From: JANNBN01 sp031430595
GTDB taxonomy: Bacteria; Actinomycetota; Acidimicrobiia; Acidimicrobiales; JANYDT01
Direction: 5' to 3'
DNA: 64,000 bases
Assembly (NCBI GenBank): GCA_031430595.1
Contig: JANPBU010000016.1
Location: forward strand, 62,001 to 126,000
Position 1 is the first letter of the stretch, and every line of letters begins with the position of its first letter. A model generated the notes under the pieces. The model made no database searches and was not told the DNA's origin. It worked only from the letters and a program-made list of their open reading frames with translations. A program made the position numbers and the translations under genes. Positions 54,535 through 63,414 of the stretch are shown here, piece by piece.

Positions 54535-55230
54535 ATGGAAATTGTGCTCGCCCGCCACGCCCAACCCGACTGGTATCCCTCAGACCAGTACCAAACCAAC
54601 CCGCCGCTCACCGCACTTGGCTTCCGTCAAGCTGAGTTACTTGGCGACCATCTCGCTAAAGAACACTTCGACCTCATTTTGGTCTCGCCGCTCCTCCGTG
54701 CCCGCCAAACCGTTGCCCCCCTCTTGAAGCGGCTGGGCCGTGAAGAGGTGGTCGCAGACTGGCTACAAGAAATACGGGATCCAGACTGGAACGGGCTCAG
54801 CCGTGCCGATGTTACGGCCCACTATGCAAACGAAGAAATGTTGTCCATAGATGAACGATGGAACGGTTTGCCGGGCGGCGAACATATCGGCGACTTTGTA
54901 CAACGCATCGAAGACGGGCTCATCGATTTTCTGAGCGAGTACGGCATTGTTCACCACGACCACGAGATTCCTTCGTGGACCGTTACCTCCGGGTCAGCGG
55001 CTGAACGCGCTACCGGGCCCCGAGTTCTGTTGGTTGCCCACGGTGGCACCAATGGGGTTATCTCGACCCGTTTAGTTGGTGCGGTTCGCGCACCTTGGCC
55101 GTGGTTTCAAATCGGGTATCAACACACGACTGTGGGTCGATTTCGGGCCAGGCCAACTAATGGGGTGTTGTCGTTCATGATGACCGGTCTTGAAACCCAC
55201 CACCTTCCCCCCGAAGATGTAACTGCCTAG
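54535..55230 (+). CDS. Histidine phosphatase (phosphoglycerate mutase-like) family protein
   Basis: 231 residues from the ATG at 54535; the frame opens 42 bases earlier without family sequence. The phosphohistidine site is LARHAQPDW (RHA instead of the more common RHG), with the RARQTVAPL and LLVAHGGTNGV segments completing the active site. Probably a small-molecule phosphatase. Substrate unknown. Confidence 0.88.
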   Translation: MEIVLARHAQPDWYPSDQYQTNPPLTALGFRQAELLGDHLAKEHFDLILVSPLLRARQTVAPLLKRLGREEVVADWLQEIRDPDWNGLSRADVTAHYANEEMLSIDERWNGLPGGEHIGDFVQRIEDGLIDFLSEYGIVHHDHEIPSWTVTSGSAAERATGPRVLLVAHGGTNGVISTRLVGAVRAPWPWFQIGYQHTTVGRFRARPTNGVLSFMMTGLETHHLPPEDVTA

Positions 55231-55370
55231 CGGCCTAGCCGAGGTCCGATTCACCCACTCCAAATTGTTGAGATTGGAAGAGCATAAATTTGATCATGCA
55301 GTTTGAACGGTGTTGTACCGGTGTGAAAAACAACTCCACCGACGAATCGATCGCCAAGTTTGCTACGTAG

Positions 55371-56020
55371 CTATATTAAATGCTTAGCGTCTGTGAAATT
55401 TGGTGTTGCTCCAGCCTTAACATCACGCAGAGTTATCTGGTCAATGTAAGACGCCATCTGACGCTCACGAACTCGATCCGTGCCCCGAAAACAAGTTGTG
55501 GCAGCATTCCCCGCAAGCTTCGTTCCAGATATCCGCGAAGATCAGGAGCATCGGAAGGTTTCGCTACTTGCCCGGCGTTTCCGCCAAACAGCACATCGAT
55601 GAGTGACACTTTCGAAACCTGGCCATTTAGCTCTCGTTCGGTGATTCCCCACATATTTACCTTCAAGATTCGACCAGTCATTGCCCAGCCAGCCGGACCA
55701 AGATCGGCCGCAGCCGAGCCGGTCAAAAGGAACCGGCTCGGGGTCGAATCTGCGTCGACAGAGCGTTTGACCGCACCGAGGATTTCGGGCACGAATTGCC
55801 ACTCGTCGATGAGAAGCGGCTCGTCAGCGTTAAGTGCCAGGTCCACGTCGGCCCTCGCAGCTGCGGCTTGGTCGCTTCGGTCGAGTTGCAAGGTCGTCTT
55901 TGCCATTTGCCTTGCCGACGTCGTCTTACCCGAGGCCCTCGGCCCGGCGATGAGAATTGCCGGGACTTCAGCAAAGAACTCGGCAATGACCGAGTCAACG
56001 AATCGAGGGAGATATTTCAT
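55371..56020 (-). pseudogene. AAA_14/DUF4143 ATPase, frameshifted and truncated
   Basis: The frame from 56020 encodes a Walker A site GPRASGKTTSA, LLIDEWQ (Walker B) and LTGSAA, the ATPase half of this family. It continues into DUF4143 (DLRGYLERSLRGMLPQLVFG), then leaves the family sequence. In another frame the family pattern goes on (RVRERQMASYIDQITLRDV) to TAG at 55371. So there is a frameshift near 55480 and the remaining C-terminal half is missing. Upstream are three 23-base repeats. The gene is probably inactive. Confidence 0.78.
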
Positions 56021-56036
56021 ATGACGTCAGCCTGTT

Positions 56037-56100
56037 CCCGTTTTCACAGGCATTTCAATCACGTTTTCACAGGCGATACAATCACGTTTTCACATGCCGG
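56037..56100. repeat. Three 23-base direct repeats upstream of the AAA ATPase gene
   Basis: Units CCCGTTTTCACAGGCATTTCAAT (in parts: core CGTTTTCACAGGC), then CACGTTTTCACAGGC with GATACAAT, then CACGTTTTCACATGC, each 23 bases from the next. They start 17 bases before the start codon at 56020. Spacing of about two helix turns suggests binding sites for a regulator. Not a CRISPR array: there are no distinct spacers. Confidence 0.75.
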
Positions 56101-56115
56101 GTGAAGCAAACCCGC

Positions 56116-56946
56116 TTATGGTTTGGTGATTGCTTCGCCCGGCAGAGGTCGGTCTTGGTAGAGGGCAGTCTGAAACCGACGCATTCCGCTGAGCCAACGA
56201 TCAACATCGGTGGCCTTCCGTTCGACATACGTAGCAACTGATTCGTGAGGCAGCACGTGAAATTGTTCTGTACGCATTGCATCTATGCACGCTTTCGCAA
56301 CATCTGTTGCTGACATCACGCCGTCTCCGGAGGCCACCCCGCCAGCCATCCCATCGTCGCTTGGTTGAAGGTCTGGGCTGTTCACAATGATGTTCGTCTC
56401 GACCGCCTGTGGGCAAAGTACTGATACTCGTACCCCTTGGTAGTGGTGGGTAATCGACAACCATTCAGCCAACCCAACTGCCGCATGTTTCGTAACCGAG
56501 TAAGCCATCGACCCGATTTGCGAAAGCAGGCCCGCAGCCGAAGCGGTGTTCAGTAGGTAACCACCTCCGTTCGCAATCATCGACGGAAGCACTGCACGCG
56601 CTGCGTACATATGAGCCATCACATGAACTTCCCACATGTGCTGAATTCGTTCGTTTGTATCTTCGATACCAGCAACCGTGACGTAACCGGCATTAGAAAC
56701 GAAGCAACCAATGGGGCCATGGGCAACGAGGGTCGCTTCGACCAGGCGTTGGATGGCAGCCTCGTCACGCACATCGACGGCCACACCTGTTCCGCCGACC
56801 AGCGCTGCAACCCGCGCAGCCTCTTCGCCATTGAGATCGGCCACAACAACATGGCGGGCACCTTCAGCATGGGCGGCAACCGCAATCGCTTCACCAATGC
56901 CAGACCCACCACCGGTAACAACTACAACTCGATCTTTAAGTTCCAT
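56116..56946 (-). CDS. Short-chain dehydrogenase/reductase
   Basis: 276 residues from the ATG at 56946; the longer opening adds 39 residues without family sequence. Cofactor site TGGGSGIGEAIA, NAG in FVSNAGYV, catalytic Ser in NTASAAG, and YxxxK in AYSVTKHAA are all present, so it should be an active NAD(P)-dependent oxidoreductase. The substrate is not known. Confidence 0.92.
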   Translation of the reverse strand: MELKDRVVVVTGGGSGIGEAIAVAAHAEGARHVVVADLNGEEAARVAALVGGTGVAVDVRDEAAIQRLVEATLVAHGPIGCFVSNAGYVTVAGIEDTNERIQHMWEVHVMAHMYAARAVLPSMIANGGGYLLNTASAAGLLSQIGSMAYSVTKHAAVGLAEWLSITHHYQGVRVSVLCPQAVETNIIVNSPDLQPSDDGMAGGVASGDGVMSATDVAKACIDAMRTEQFHVLPHESVATYVERKATDVDRWLSGMRRFQTALYQDRPLPGEAITKP

Positions 56947-57041
56947 ACCGTCGACTGTACTTTCGAGACACTCCGATCCGCCATCCTTACGACGGAGCAA
57001 GCCCGGGTGAGCGAGTCGTTTTGCGGTACAACCCAGCAAAA

Positions 57042-57395
57042 CTAGATGCCGAAAACGAGCCAAGCCTTCTCACCCTCGGCGGCCTCAAGGCGAACTCGCA
57101 TTTTGTCGCCGATCGGGTTTCCGGTCATATCGATCGCCAGCGCTGTTGCCGGCGCGGCAAGCAGTGCTAGGGCGCCCTGCTCGACGGTCTCAGTCAATTC
57201 GGCCACACATTCGGGCGGAATCACCCCATCAGAAATGCGGCGCTGAATCCACGTGGCTACCTTCGAAGGGTTCGAGTCGGCCGGCACGGCGAACTCGACA
57301 ACCAAACCAACACCCTCGGGAAGAGGTTGCATCGTTCGTCCCTTCGCCGCATCAACCCCAATAGCAAACGTTGTCCAAGCCTTCATGGTGCTCAC
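57042..57395 (-). CDS. Small unrecognised protein coupled to fumarase
   Basis: 117 residues. The GTG at 57395 overlaps the fumarase stop (GTGA); an ATG at 57386 (MKAW) is an alternative. The composition is that of a small globular alpha/beta protein with no Cys pairs, signal peptide or membrane helix. No family recognised. Translational coupling to a class I fumarase suggests expression with it. Confidence 0.65.
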   Translation of the reverse strand: MSTMKAWTTFAIGVDAAKGRTMQPLPEGVGLVVEFAVPADSNPSKVATWIQRRISDGVIPPECVAELTETVEQGALALLAAPATALAIDMTGNPIGDKMRVRLEAAEGEKAWLVFGI

Positions 57396-59038
57396 GCCTT
57401 CTTTCCAATAGAGACCGGCCGATTGACCGACTCAAAAAAATCATTGCCCTTATCATCGACCACGATGAAGGCAGGAAAATTCACGACATCAATCTTCCAT
57501 ACCGCCTCCATACCTAGCTCAGGGTATTCGAGCACCTCAACCTTCGTGATGCAGTCTTGAGCCAACCGCGCCGCTGGGCCGCCGATTGAACCAAGATAAA
57601 ACCCACCGTGCGCAGCACATGCTTTGGTCACTGCAGCTGAACGATTTCCCTTGGCCAACATCACGAAACTTCCGCCCGCAGCCTGGAAAGCCTCAACGTA
57701 TGAGTCCATACGGCCTGCGGTGGTCGGCCCAAAAGAACCGCTTGCCATACCTACCGGGGTCTTAGCCGGACCAGCATAGTATACACACATATCTTTTAAG
57801 TATTCCGGGAGACCTTGTCCGGCATCGAGTCGTTCTTTTAACTTGGCGTGAGCAAGGTCGCGCGCAACCACCATCGAACCACTGAGGGAAAGTCTCGTCT
57901 TCACGGGGTACTTTGACAGTTCGGCGCGAATCTCAGACATCGGTCGATTGAGATCAATCTCGACCACTGCTCCACCGAGTTCTTCGCTACTCACCTCAGG
58001 CAGGAACCGAGCCGGATCGGTTTCAAGTTCTTCAAGAAACACCCCGTCTTTGGTGATCTTGCCAAGCGCTTGACGATCGGCCGAACAAGACACAGCCAAC
58101 GCCACCGGACACGACGCACCATGCCTGGGAAGCCGAATGACTCGAACATCGTGACAGAAGTACTTCCCCCCGAATTGAGCACCGATACCCGTATCTTGGG
58201 CAATCTTTAACACGACCTGTTCGAGTTCAAGGTCACGGAAACCCTGGCCAAAATCGTTACCTTCGGTTGGAAGATCATCGAGAAATCGGGCGCTCGCAAG
58301 TTTTGCGGTCTTCAAGCAATACTCGGCACTCGTGCCACCAATGACGACCCCTAGGTGATATGGCGGACACGCAGCGGTACCAAGCGTACGTATCTTTTCG
58401 TACATCCAAGTTGCGAAGCTGGCCGGGTTCAGCAACGCTTTCGTTTCCTGAAAGAGCAGGCTCTTGTTTGCTGATCCGCCACCCTTTGTCATAAAGAGAA
58501 ATTTGTATGCAGACCCGCCAACAGCCTCAACTTCAATTTCTGCCGGAAGGTTCGTTCCTGTGTTCCTTTCGTCCCACATGGTGAGCGCAGTCATCTGTGA
58601 GTACCGAAGGTTGGTGTTAACAAACGTGTCGTACACGCCCTTCGAGATCGCTTCCTTGTCGTCGCTGCCGCTAATAACGTATTGACCCTTCTTGCCTTTG
58701 ACGATTGCGGTTCCGGTGTCTTGGCACCCCGGCAAAATTCCGGCCGCTGCGATCGATGCGTTCTTCAGCAAATCAAGCGCCACAAACTTGTCGTTGCCAC
58801 TCGCTTCAGGGTCGTCAAGAATTTTTCGAAGCTGCGCCAGGTGCCCTGGCCGAAGGAGGTGACTGATGTCGTGAATCGCCGCAGCAGTCAAGGCTGTGAT
58901 CGCCTCGGGCTCGACCGAGAGAAACTCTTTACCGTTTGCCTCGAAGGTTGAGACCCCCTCGGTAGTGATGAGGCGATACGACGTTTTGTCTTCACCAAGG
59001 GGCAAAAGTTCTTGGTAGTGAAATTCTGGGGCAGCCAT
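57392..59038 (-). CDS. fumA: Class I fumarate hydratase
   Basis: 548 residues from the ATG at 59038; the upstream frame extension is non-family. The three [4Fe-4S] cysteines of class I fumarases are seen in PGCQDTGTA, AACPPYHLG and VSCSADRQ. The C-terminal swivelling domain has GSMVVARDLAH and FGPTTAGRMDSYV. It hydrates fumarate to malate in the TCA cycle and needs the Fe-S assembly machinery encoded in this window. Only two bases separate its start codon from an ATG of the divergent ASCH-PrmA gene. Confidence 0.95.
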   Translation of the reverse strand: MAAPEFHYQELLPLGEDKTSYRLITTEGVSTFEANGKEFLSVEPEAITALTAAAIHDISHLLRPGHLAQLRKILDDPEASGNDKFVALDLLKNASIAAAGILPGCQDTGTAIVKGKKGQYVISGSDDKEAISKGVYDTFVNTNLRYSQMTALTMWDERNTGTNLPAEIEVEAVGGSAYKFLFMTKGGGSANKSLLFQETKALLNPASFATWMYEKIRTLGTAACPPYHLGVVIGGTSAEYCLKTAKLASARFLDDLPTEGNDFGQGFRDLELEQVVLKIAQDTGIGAQFGGKYFCHDVRVIRLPRHGASCPVALAVSCSADRQALGKITKDGVFLEELETDPARFLPEVSSEELGGAVVEIDLNRPMSEIRAELSKYPVKTRLSLSGSMVVARDLAHAKLKERLDAGQGLPEYLKDMCVYYAGPAKTPVGMASGSFGPTTAGRMDSYVEAFQAAGGSFVMLAKGNRSAAVTKACAAHGGFYLGSIGGPAARLAQDCITKVEVLEYPELGMEAVWKIDVVNFPAFIVVDDKGNDFFESVNRPVSIGKKA

Positions 59039-59058
59039 ACATGAGAGTCTGCCTGGTA

Positions 59059-60372
59059 ATGGATGCATCGCAAAACCCACAGACTGTCGGTCAGGCAACA
59101 GAACTTCGTACCGGGCTGGCCCTTTGGGAATTCGCTGAACCTGGCCCATTGCGAGAACGGCTTTGCGGGTTGGCTCTGGCTGGCGTGAAAACCGGGACCT
59201 TTGATATCGCCGACGAGGAATACGCCGCCGAACCAAAACACAACCGCCACGTAATGATCGACTCGACAGGCCGCGAGATTGCCATCGTTGAAGTCATCGC
59301 TCGAACCTACGTACGAGCAGGCGACGTCACCTGGGAGCAAGTTCAGACCGAAGGCGAGTCGTTTACCTCGGTGGCCGACTGGCGTCAAGGTCACGAGAAC
59401 TTTTGGGGCTCGATCGGATACTTCATCACCGATGACAGCCTGCTGGCGTACGAAAGGTTCCGGATCGCCGAAATACTTCCTGGCGCACTCTTGGCCCGTT
59501 ACCCGATCGTTGAATTGATTGTTGATCGCACCGACGTTGAAGAAGCTTCGTCCGACCTGTACGACCTCGACCATCTGCTCGGAATTGAAGAGGCCGACGT
59601 TCGAGTCAGTACCGCAGGGCATGCAGTGAGTGACAGCCAGGTGGTCCTTCGAGTCGGCTTTGCCTCAGATCAAAGTGCCGCGGCAGCAGAGCTAGCAATT
59701 GATCGGCGTTGGCACCCTCGATTCGAAGTATTGCTTGGAGATGAGTGGCTCGATACATGGCGCGAAACATTTGAACCGTTTCGGGTTGGCCGTTTCGTTG
59801 TCGTTCCGGCCTGGTGGCCAGGCGATGCGGCTAACGCCCACGAAGTGGTTCGTAGCCTGACACCAGATGACCTCTTGATCACCCTTGACCCCGAACGAGC
59901 GTGGGGCACAGGCGCCCACGAAAGCACCCAGATCATGTTAGAGATGCTGCAAGACATCGAGGGGCAGAGCCAAGGTGCAGTGCTCGATGTTGGCTGTGGA
60001 AGCGGCATTTTGAGTGTGGCCGCTGCGATGCATGGGTGGTCGAGCGTGCATGGAATCGATGTGGAACCTGTAGCAGTTGAGGTAACCCTTCGTAACGCTG
60101 AACGAAACTCGGCCTCGGGTATTTCAGCGAGTTGCGAAACACTTCGTACGTTCGCAGATCAATCTTTCAGCATAGTGATGGCCAATATTTTGGCGCCGGT
60201 ACTCGTGGAATTGGCCCCCGAACTAATGCGAGTTCGCGCTCCCGGATCACCAGTGCTGTTGGCCGGTCTCATCGATACGCAAGTCGATTTGGTCGTCAGC
60301 GCGTTTCATCCTCTCTGTCGATACGTCATGGAGTCCAACGGAGTGTGGCGCGGGCTCATCTTGAACGACTGA
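59059..60372 (+). CDS. ASCH domain fused to PrmA-like methyltransferase
   Basis: 437 residues from the ATG at 59059; an ATG at 59041 is an alternative. The N-terminal about 135 residues form an ASCH domain (ALAGVKTGTFDI, EGESFTSVADWRQGHENF), a PUA-like RNA-binding fold. The C-terminal about 270 residues are like ribosomal protein L11 methyltransferase PrmA: DPERAWGTGAHESTQ, motif I VLDVGCGSGILSVAA, IDVEPVAVEV and NILAPVLVELAPEL. PrmA methylates L11 on Lys and the N-terminus. Fusion with an RNA-binding domain would guide it to ribosomal particles; that is inference. Confidence 0.88.
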   Translation: MDASQNPQTVGQATELRTGLALWEFAEPGPLRERLCGLALAGVKTGTFDIADEEYAAEPKHNRHVMIDSTGREIAIVEVIARTYVRAGDVTWEQVQTEGESFTSVADWRQGHENFWGSIGYFITDDSLLAYERFRIAEILPGALLARYPIVELIVDRTDVEEASSDLYDLDHLLGIEEADVRVSTAGHAVSDSQVVLRVGFASDQSAAAAELAIDRRWHPRFEVLLGDEWLDTWRETFEPFRVGRFVVVPAWWPGDAANAHEVVRSLTPDDLLITLDPERAWGTGAHESTQIMLEMLQDIEGQSQGAVLDVGCGSGILSVAAAMHGWSSVHGIDVEPVAVEVTLRNAERNSASGISASCETLRTFADQSFSIVMANILAPVLVELAPELMRVRAPGSPVLLAGLIDTQVDLVVSAFHPLCRYVMESNGVWRGLILND

Positions 60373-60453
60373 ACTCGAATCATGCTCGGTTGTTGAACTC
60401 GGTTTAGAAAGTGTGGGGTTGCCAGTACCCAAACATGATTCGCTTGGGCGCAA

Positions 60454-60482
60454 CTATGCCCCGCCGTTACTGCGGGGCATAG
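60454..60482. terminator. Strong hairpin between convergent genes
   Basis: CTATGCCCCGC and GCGGGGCATAG form a perfect 11-bp stem with a 7-base loop. It sits midway between the ends of the ASCH-PrmA gene and the Ala/Thr-rich gene and probably stops transcription from both sides; there is no clear T-run. Confidence 0.65.
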
Positions 60483-60517
60483 CTGAACGCTTAATTCAGT
60501 AGTTACTGCAAACGAAC

Positions 60518-61540
60518 TCAGCCGGTAAAGGTTGGGTTTCCTTCAAGGGCCGGGGCCGCACCGTCAACACTTACTGCGCCATCAACGACCGTCGTTGCCG
60601 GAACAGTTGATGCTGGAATGGTCGTTGCCGGTACCGTGGTGGCAGCGACAGTTGTAGAGGCAGCGATCGTTGTGTCGACGGCAGCCGCAACAGCGATGGT
60701 TGTATCGGCAACCGCAGCAGCGATCACGGTGGTTTCTGTCACCGCAGCAATCGTTGTGTCGGCAACCGCAGCAGCGACCACGGTGGTTTCGACAACAACC
60801 GGCTCGGTCACGACTGCTTCTGCAACGACCAGTGTCGTATCGACCTCGGCGACAACCGCGACCGTATCGGGGGCAGCCGCGACCTTTGTGGTTTCTTTAT
60901 CGCCACCCCAAAAGCCCATCGCCAACGCAGCAACCGGGGCAGCTAACAAGAACCACGGCAATACGCGCCGACGAACGACATACTCTTCGACGGTGTTAGT
61001 CGTAGTGACGGCATTTGTGAGGTGTTGGGTCGTTGTCGAACCGCCGGTGGAACCAGTAACGAGCTTGGCACCACCCGTTCCGATTGAACCCCCACTAGAG
61101 CCACCAAGGGCTCCGATGGCCAATGCACCGGCACCAACAACACCCGCTGCACCGAGCCCACCAGCTTCACCGGCGGCCTTTGATCCAAGGTCACCGGTGA
61201 CACCAGAAACTGAACCGGCCGCCCCCGAAACGGCACCAGATACCGCACCGGCAACACCACCAACGAGACCCCCGGCAGCTCCGGTAACGTCTTTGCCGAG
61301 GGCGCTCGCAGCAACTCCTGCTGCACCAGCGGCAGCACCAGCAACCGAACTGTCTTTTCCGGTGAACAGATCTTTTGCGGCTTCAACGATTCCACTTGCA
61401 CCATCAGCAACGGTGCCAGCAGCATCTTTGAGCTTGTCAGTCAATCCATCAGCCAGACCGGCGTCAATCCCGTCTGCTTGATCTTTGAGTTTCTTGGCCT
61501 GTTCAGCCGCTTCTTTTGCCTTATCAAATGGGTTAGCCAT
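60518..61540 (-). CDS. Ala/Gly/Thr-rich single-pass membrane protein
   Basis: 340 residues. An amphipathic helical N-terminus (ANPFDKAKEAAEQAKKLKDQA) resembles LEA/YtxH-like segments. A long Gly/Ala/Ser region follows, then one transmembrane helix (VLPWFLLAAPVAALAMGFW, about 194-212) and an Ala/Val/Thr-rich repeat tail with copies of VADTTIA and VATTVPATT types. No known family. It follows the coiled-coil gene by 30-odd bases on the same strand, so they are probably one unit. Confidence 0.75.
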   Translation of the reverse strand: MANPFDKAKEAAEQAKKLKDQADGIDAGLADGLTDKLKDAAGTVADGASGIVEAAKDLFTGKDSSVAGAAAGAAGVAASALGKDVTGAAGGLVGGVAGAVSGAVSGAAGSVSGVTGDLGSKAAGEAGGLGAAGVVGAGALAIGALGGSSGGSIGTGGAKLVTGSTGGSTTTQHLTNAVTTTNTVEEYVVRRRVLPWFLLAAPVAALAMGFWGGDKETTKVAAAPDTVAVVAEVDTTLVVAEAVVTEPVVVETTVVAAAVADTTIAAVTETTVIAAAVADTTIAVAAAVDTTIAASTTVAATTVPATTIPASTVPATTVVDGAVSVDGAAPALEGNPTFTG

Positions 61541-61569
61541 CTACGTATCCCTTTCTCGTTTTCTCCGGC

Positions 61570-63192
61570 TCAGCCTTCGTCGCGACCAGCGACGAGGCGA
61601 GCAACAAGAGCGTCAAAGCTGGCCTTGTCGCCCTTGGCGAGTAGGTCAGCCTGTTGGGCCCACGTCGTGAGGCTTGGAGCGAAATTCAAACCAGCGAGTT
61701 CAATGGCGGCCCGAAGGTCGGCTTCTGAAGAACCAGCCACCTTGGCAAACGTATTGATGTCGGCTGCCAGTAGTGCTTCGTTGAACTTCGGACCGATACC
61801 TTCAATGATGAGCAGGTTGTCGCTTCCGTTCGCGTTGCGAAGCGACTCAGAAACTTCAACGTTGCCCGAGCCATACACGTCACCAGAAGCAAGGGCCTGA
61901 ACCTTTGCATCGCCGCTCAACGTGTCTCCACCATGGGCAGCAGGATCAACGCCAGCAATCAGGTACTCGGTGTATTGCTTGAAACCAGCTTGGTCACCAG
62001 CAACAAGGTACGCAGCCTGCTTCGACCAGGTAGCAACGGAGGGGGCGAACGTGATGCCGCCTCGTTCGATCGCAGCTTGGAGTGTTGCTTGGCTAGCGTC
62101 TCGTACGTGAATCCAGCGAGTGAAGCCTTCTGCACGCAAGACCTGATTGATCTTCGGGCCGATGCCTTCGATAACCAACAGGTCGTCGGGGCCAGCGGTA
62201 GCTTCAGCGAGACTCGAACGAAGTGTCGTTACGTTGGTGCGTTCGGTCTCAAGGTCACCAAGAAGGCTGTTGTGCTTTGTTTCCCATGAGCGTGCCGTCG
62301 CCAGTTCGCCCTCAAGCGCGCTGTACCGGGTGCGCCAATCGGCGACAGTCTTTTCGTTGTCGGCCTTGGTCGAACCAATCAGGCCCTGAACCTCAACATG
62401 CTTAGCTTCTGCATCTTTTACGCGGCCTTGCCAATCAACAACAACCTTGGCGTGGTCGGCTTCAAGTGCACCAATTCGGGCCTCAAGTTCACCCACTCGC
62501 TTGGTTGAGTTGCCGACGCTGAGTTCAGCTGCTTCGGCTCGCTTACGCCAATCTCCGAGTACACGATCGTTGTCGGTTTGGGCGGTGCCCATGAGGCCCT
62601 GAACCTCAACATGCTTCGCTTCGGCTGCGCTCAGCTTGGTTTGCCATTCGCCGAGTGCAAGCTTGTGTGAAGCCTCGAGATCAACCGACTTTTTAGTAGC
62701 GGCAGCGACCGAAACTTCGGCGGCTTCAGCTCGCTTGCGCCAGTCACCCATCGCAAGTTCGTACTCACCCTTTTGCTTGGTGAGCTGCAAGTTGAGATCG
62801 TCGACCTGCTTCTTTCCCAAATCAACATTGCCAACCAAACCCTGAAGGCGAGTTGCCTCGGTTTTGTGAGTGGAAAGCTCGACGTCGCGATCCTTCAACG
62901 AAACCGCAAGTTTGTCGTGATCAGCACGGATGCCAGCAAGTGAAGCTTCGTGTTCGCCGCGCAGCTTCAACAACGCATCGTCTTTGAGCTTCAGCGAAGC
63001 CGCATGCTCATCGCCCAGGGTACGAATTCGGGTCGACTCATCGGTTGACGTTTCCACGACACGACGAAGAACCTCTTCATGTTTCGTGCCGAATTTGCGG
63101 CCGAAGAAGTGATACAAAAACCATCCGAGTAGGAAAGCAAGAAGCGCTGCCAGTGAAGCGTGCCAATCCCAAGACCAAGCCGCAAGAATCAT
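61570..63192 (-). CDS. Membrane coiled-coil protein with two helix-hairpin-helix domains
   Basis: 540 residues from the ATG at 63192, which has AGGGG 8 bases upstream; a start seven codons earlier is possible. One N-terminal transmembrane helix (about 10-30), a long coiled coil (about 35-335) with internal repeats marked by GDWRKRAEAAE and AKHVEVQGL, then two similar domains beginning LLVIEGIGPKINQVL (about 344) and LLIIEGIGPKFNEAL (about 464). GIGPK is a helix-hairpin-helix signature that often binds DNA. The whole looks like a membrane anchor with a rod and a nucleic acid- or protein-binding head. The role is unknown. Confidence 0.82.
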   Translation of the reverse strand: MILAAWSWDWHASLAALLAFLLGWFLYHFFGRKFGTKHEEVLRRVVETSTDESTRIRTLGDEHAASLKLKDDALLKLRGEHEASLAGIRADHDKLAVSLKDRDVELSTHKTEATRLQGLVGNVDLGKKQVDDLNLQLTKQKGEYELAMGDWRKRAEAAEVSVAAATKKSVDLEASHKLALGEWQTKLSAAEAKHVEVQGLMGTAQTDNDRVLGDWRKRAEAAELSVGNSTKRVGELEARIGALEADHAKVVVDWQGRVKDAEAKHVEVQGLIGSTKADNEKTVADWRTRYSALEGELATARSWETKHNSLLGDLETERTNVTTLRSSLAEATAGPDDLLVIEGIGPKINQVLRAEGFTRWIHVRDASQATLQAAIERGGITFAPSVATWSKQAAYLVAGDQAGFKQYTEYLIAGVDPAAHGGDTLSGDAKVQALASGDVYGSGNVEVSESLRNANGSDNLLIIEGIGPKFNEALLAADINTFAKVAGSSEADLRAAIELAGLNFAPSLTTWAQQADLLAKGDKASFDALVARLVAGRDEG

Positions 63193-63362
63193 GAAAATTT
63201 CCCCTTCCGACATGTGAGTCGGTGTAAGTGGTGGATGCGAGAACTACAACAACGCTCGCCGTCACGAGCACTACAACGAATCGCCCTCTGGGGAAGTAGA
63301 CGAGCCGCTGGGCACAATAGCGTTTTTTGATGATGTCTCATCCGAAGAAACAAACCGAACGC

Positions 63363-63403
63363 GAGAGAAGCCAGGCAAAATGCCCGGCTTCTCTCAAAAA
63401 AAA
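63363..63403. terminator. Hairpin with A-run after icd
   Basis: GAGAGAAGCC and GGCTTCTCTC form a 10-bp stem with a small inner stem GGC/GCC, followed on the plus strand by eight A. On the minus (icd) strand the T-run precedes the hairpin, so it is not a standard terminator for icd, but the position fits one. Confidence 0.4.
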
Positions 63404-63414
63404 GCGCTGAACGA

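Noticed and set aside
56037..56100. Short CRISPR array
   Set aside because: Units are 23 bases with almost no unique spacer between cores, only three copies, and no cas genes.
60618..61481. Plus-strand open frame (287 codons) over the Ala/Thr-rich gene
   Set aside because: It mirrors the low-complexity repeats of the minus-strand gene. The minus frame has a membrane helix, a sensible N-terminus and operon context; the plus frame is only Ala/Val/Thr/Pro repeats.
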